A DNA stretch of 50,428 bases. It comes from an uncultured Geobacter sp. Lineage in GTDB: Bacteria; Desulfobacterota; Desulfuromonadia; Geobacterales; CAIOGM01. The stretch is taken from assembly GCA_903857795.1 (NCBI GenBank), contig CAIOGM010000022.1:1-50428 (forward strand), written 5' to 3'. Shown here one piece after another: positions 50,224 to 50,428 of the stretch. Within the stretch, counting starts at the first letter, position 1. Each line of letters begins with the position of its first letter. The notes beneath the pieces are model-generated. The model saw only the letters and a program-made list of their open reading frames with translations. It was not told where the DNA came from and did not search any database. A program made the position numbers and the translations under genes.

Positions 50224-50428
50224 CTACGCTCTCCGCCGCCGGAGAAAGGCCGCTCCGCCGATCCCCATGCTCAGCAGGAGCCAAGTGGACGGTTCGGGGA
50301 CAGGGGTAAAGGAGGTAAGGGCCATGGCCTCGCCACCCAGGGTGGTGATCTCCAGCGGGTTACCGCCGGTGGGGGCGTCGCTGGTATTGGGCGAAAAGAG
50401 CTGGAAGTCACCCACATAGGACGCAGCA
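50224..50428 (-). CDS. PEP-CTERM sorting-domain protein, partial at window end
   Basis: Only the C-terminal 67 or so residues are inside the window: SYVGDFQLFSPNTSDAPTGG, NPLEITTLGGEAMALTSF, then VPEPSTWLLLSMGIGGAAFL and RRRRA. The PEP motif, hydrophobic helix and arginine tail are complete. Protein and DNA are close to the gene at 44632, so this is its duplicate on the other side of the giant gene. The start lies beyond 50428. Confidence 0.8.
   Translation of the reverse strand, partial: AASYVGDFQLFSPNTSDAPTGGNPLEITTLGGEAMALTSFTPVPEPSTWLLLSMGIGGAAFLRRRRA

Overview
The window looks like a chromosomal segment of a Geobacter-type member of Desulfuromonadia (Geobacterales). The evidence is indirect: G+C-rich coding sequence, lysine synthesis by the LL-diaminopimelate aminotransferase route (dapA-dapB-dapL with lysA), the long form of HisG, an NtrB/NtrC pair downstream of dusB, a family-4 uracil-DNA glycosylase, a fused B12-binding radical SAM/DUF2344 protein ahead of RNase G, and PEP-CTERM proteins with a TIGR04073-type protein. 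No 16S rRNA is present, so the genus is inferred.

Layout. 1-665: repeat-rich intergenic DNA with a truncated HigB-like toxin. 665-4875: metallo-beta-lactamase-fold hydrolase, coaBC, a Uma2 protein, a zinc-dependent phospholipase C-like protein on the other strand, and uracil-DNA glycosylase. 4922-12186 (minus strand): DEAD-box helicase, a double zinc-ribbon protein, an SPFH/GYF protein, a 14-repeat kelch lipoprotein and a large fibre-like exported protein whose 5' leader carries a C13 tract and a direct repeat. 12739-19228: gabD, then lysA, a CAP-domain protein that has lost its start codon, dapA, dapB and dapL. 19371-23914: a small protein, dusB, ntrB, ntrC and an isochorismatase-fold hydrolase. 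24024-25852: a small protein, tRNA-Arg(TCG), hisI and hisG. 25971-28255: a lipoprotein and PAP2 phosphatase pair, tRNA-Leu(CAG) and an M23 peptidase. 28325-34517 (minus strand): dnaE, accA, a lipoprotein gene and rluB in one tight run.

34518-39377 is a patchwork. It holds a YgbA-type protein and a ferredoxin-like protein behind a CRP/FNR-type palindrome, a ParB-like gene with a fused end, a scar with short pieces of type I restriction-modification genes in different frames, a PEP-CTERM protein, a 2-Cys peroxiredoxin and the TIGR04073-type protein. 39514-43582 is the radical SAM-rng pair, closed by a strong terminator. From there to the end is an accessory block: hicAB, a PEP-CTERM gene, a 1425-residue exported propeller/Ig/MBG protein and a second, near-duplicate PEP-CTERM gene cut by the window end.

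The housekeeping genes form coherent sets: lysine/peptidoglycan precursor synthesis, nitrogen control, histidine synthesis, replication with fatty-acid initiation, and RNA maturation. The accessory genes are mostly surface or exported proteins. No exosortase, CRISPR array, prophage or intact transposase is visible. The most unusual items are the C13 tract in front of the fibre-like gene, the GTGA-to-GTAA loss of the CAP-protein start, the restriction-modification scar, the hexamer hairpin between ntrB and ntrC, the duplicated PEP-CTERM module around the giant protein, and the putative nitrosative-stress site ahead of the YgbA-type gene.
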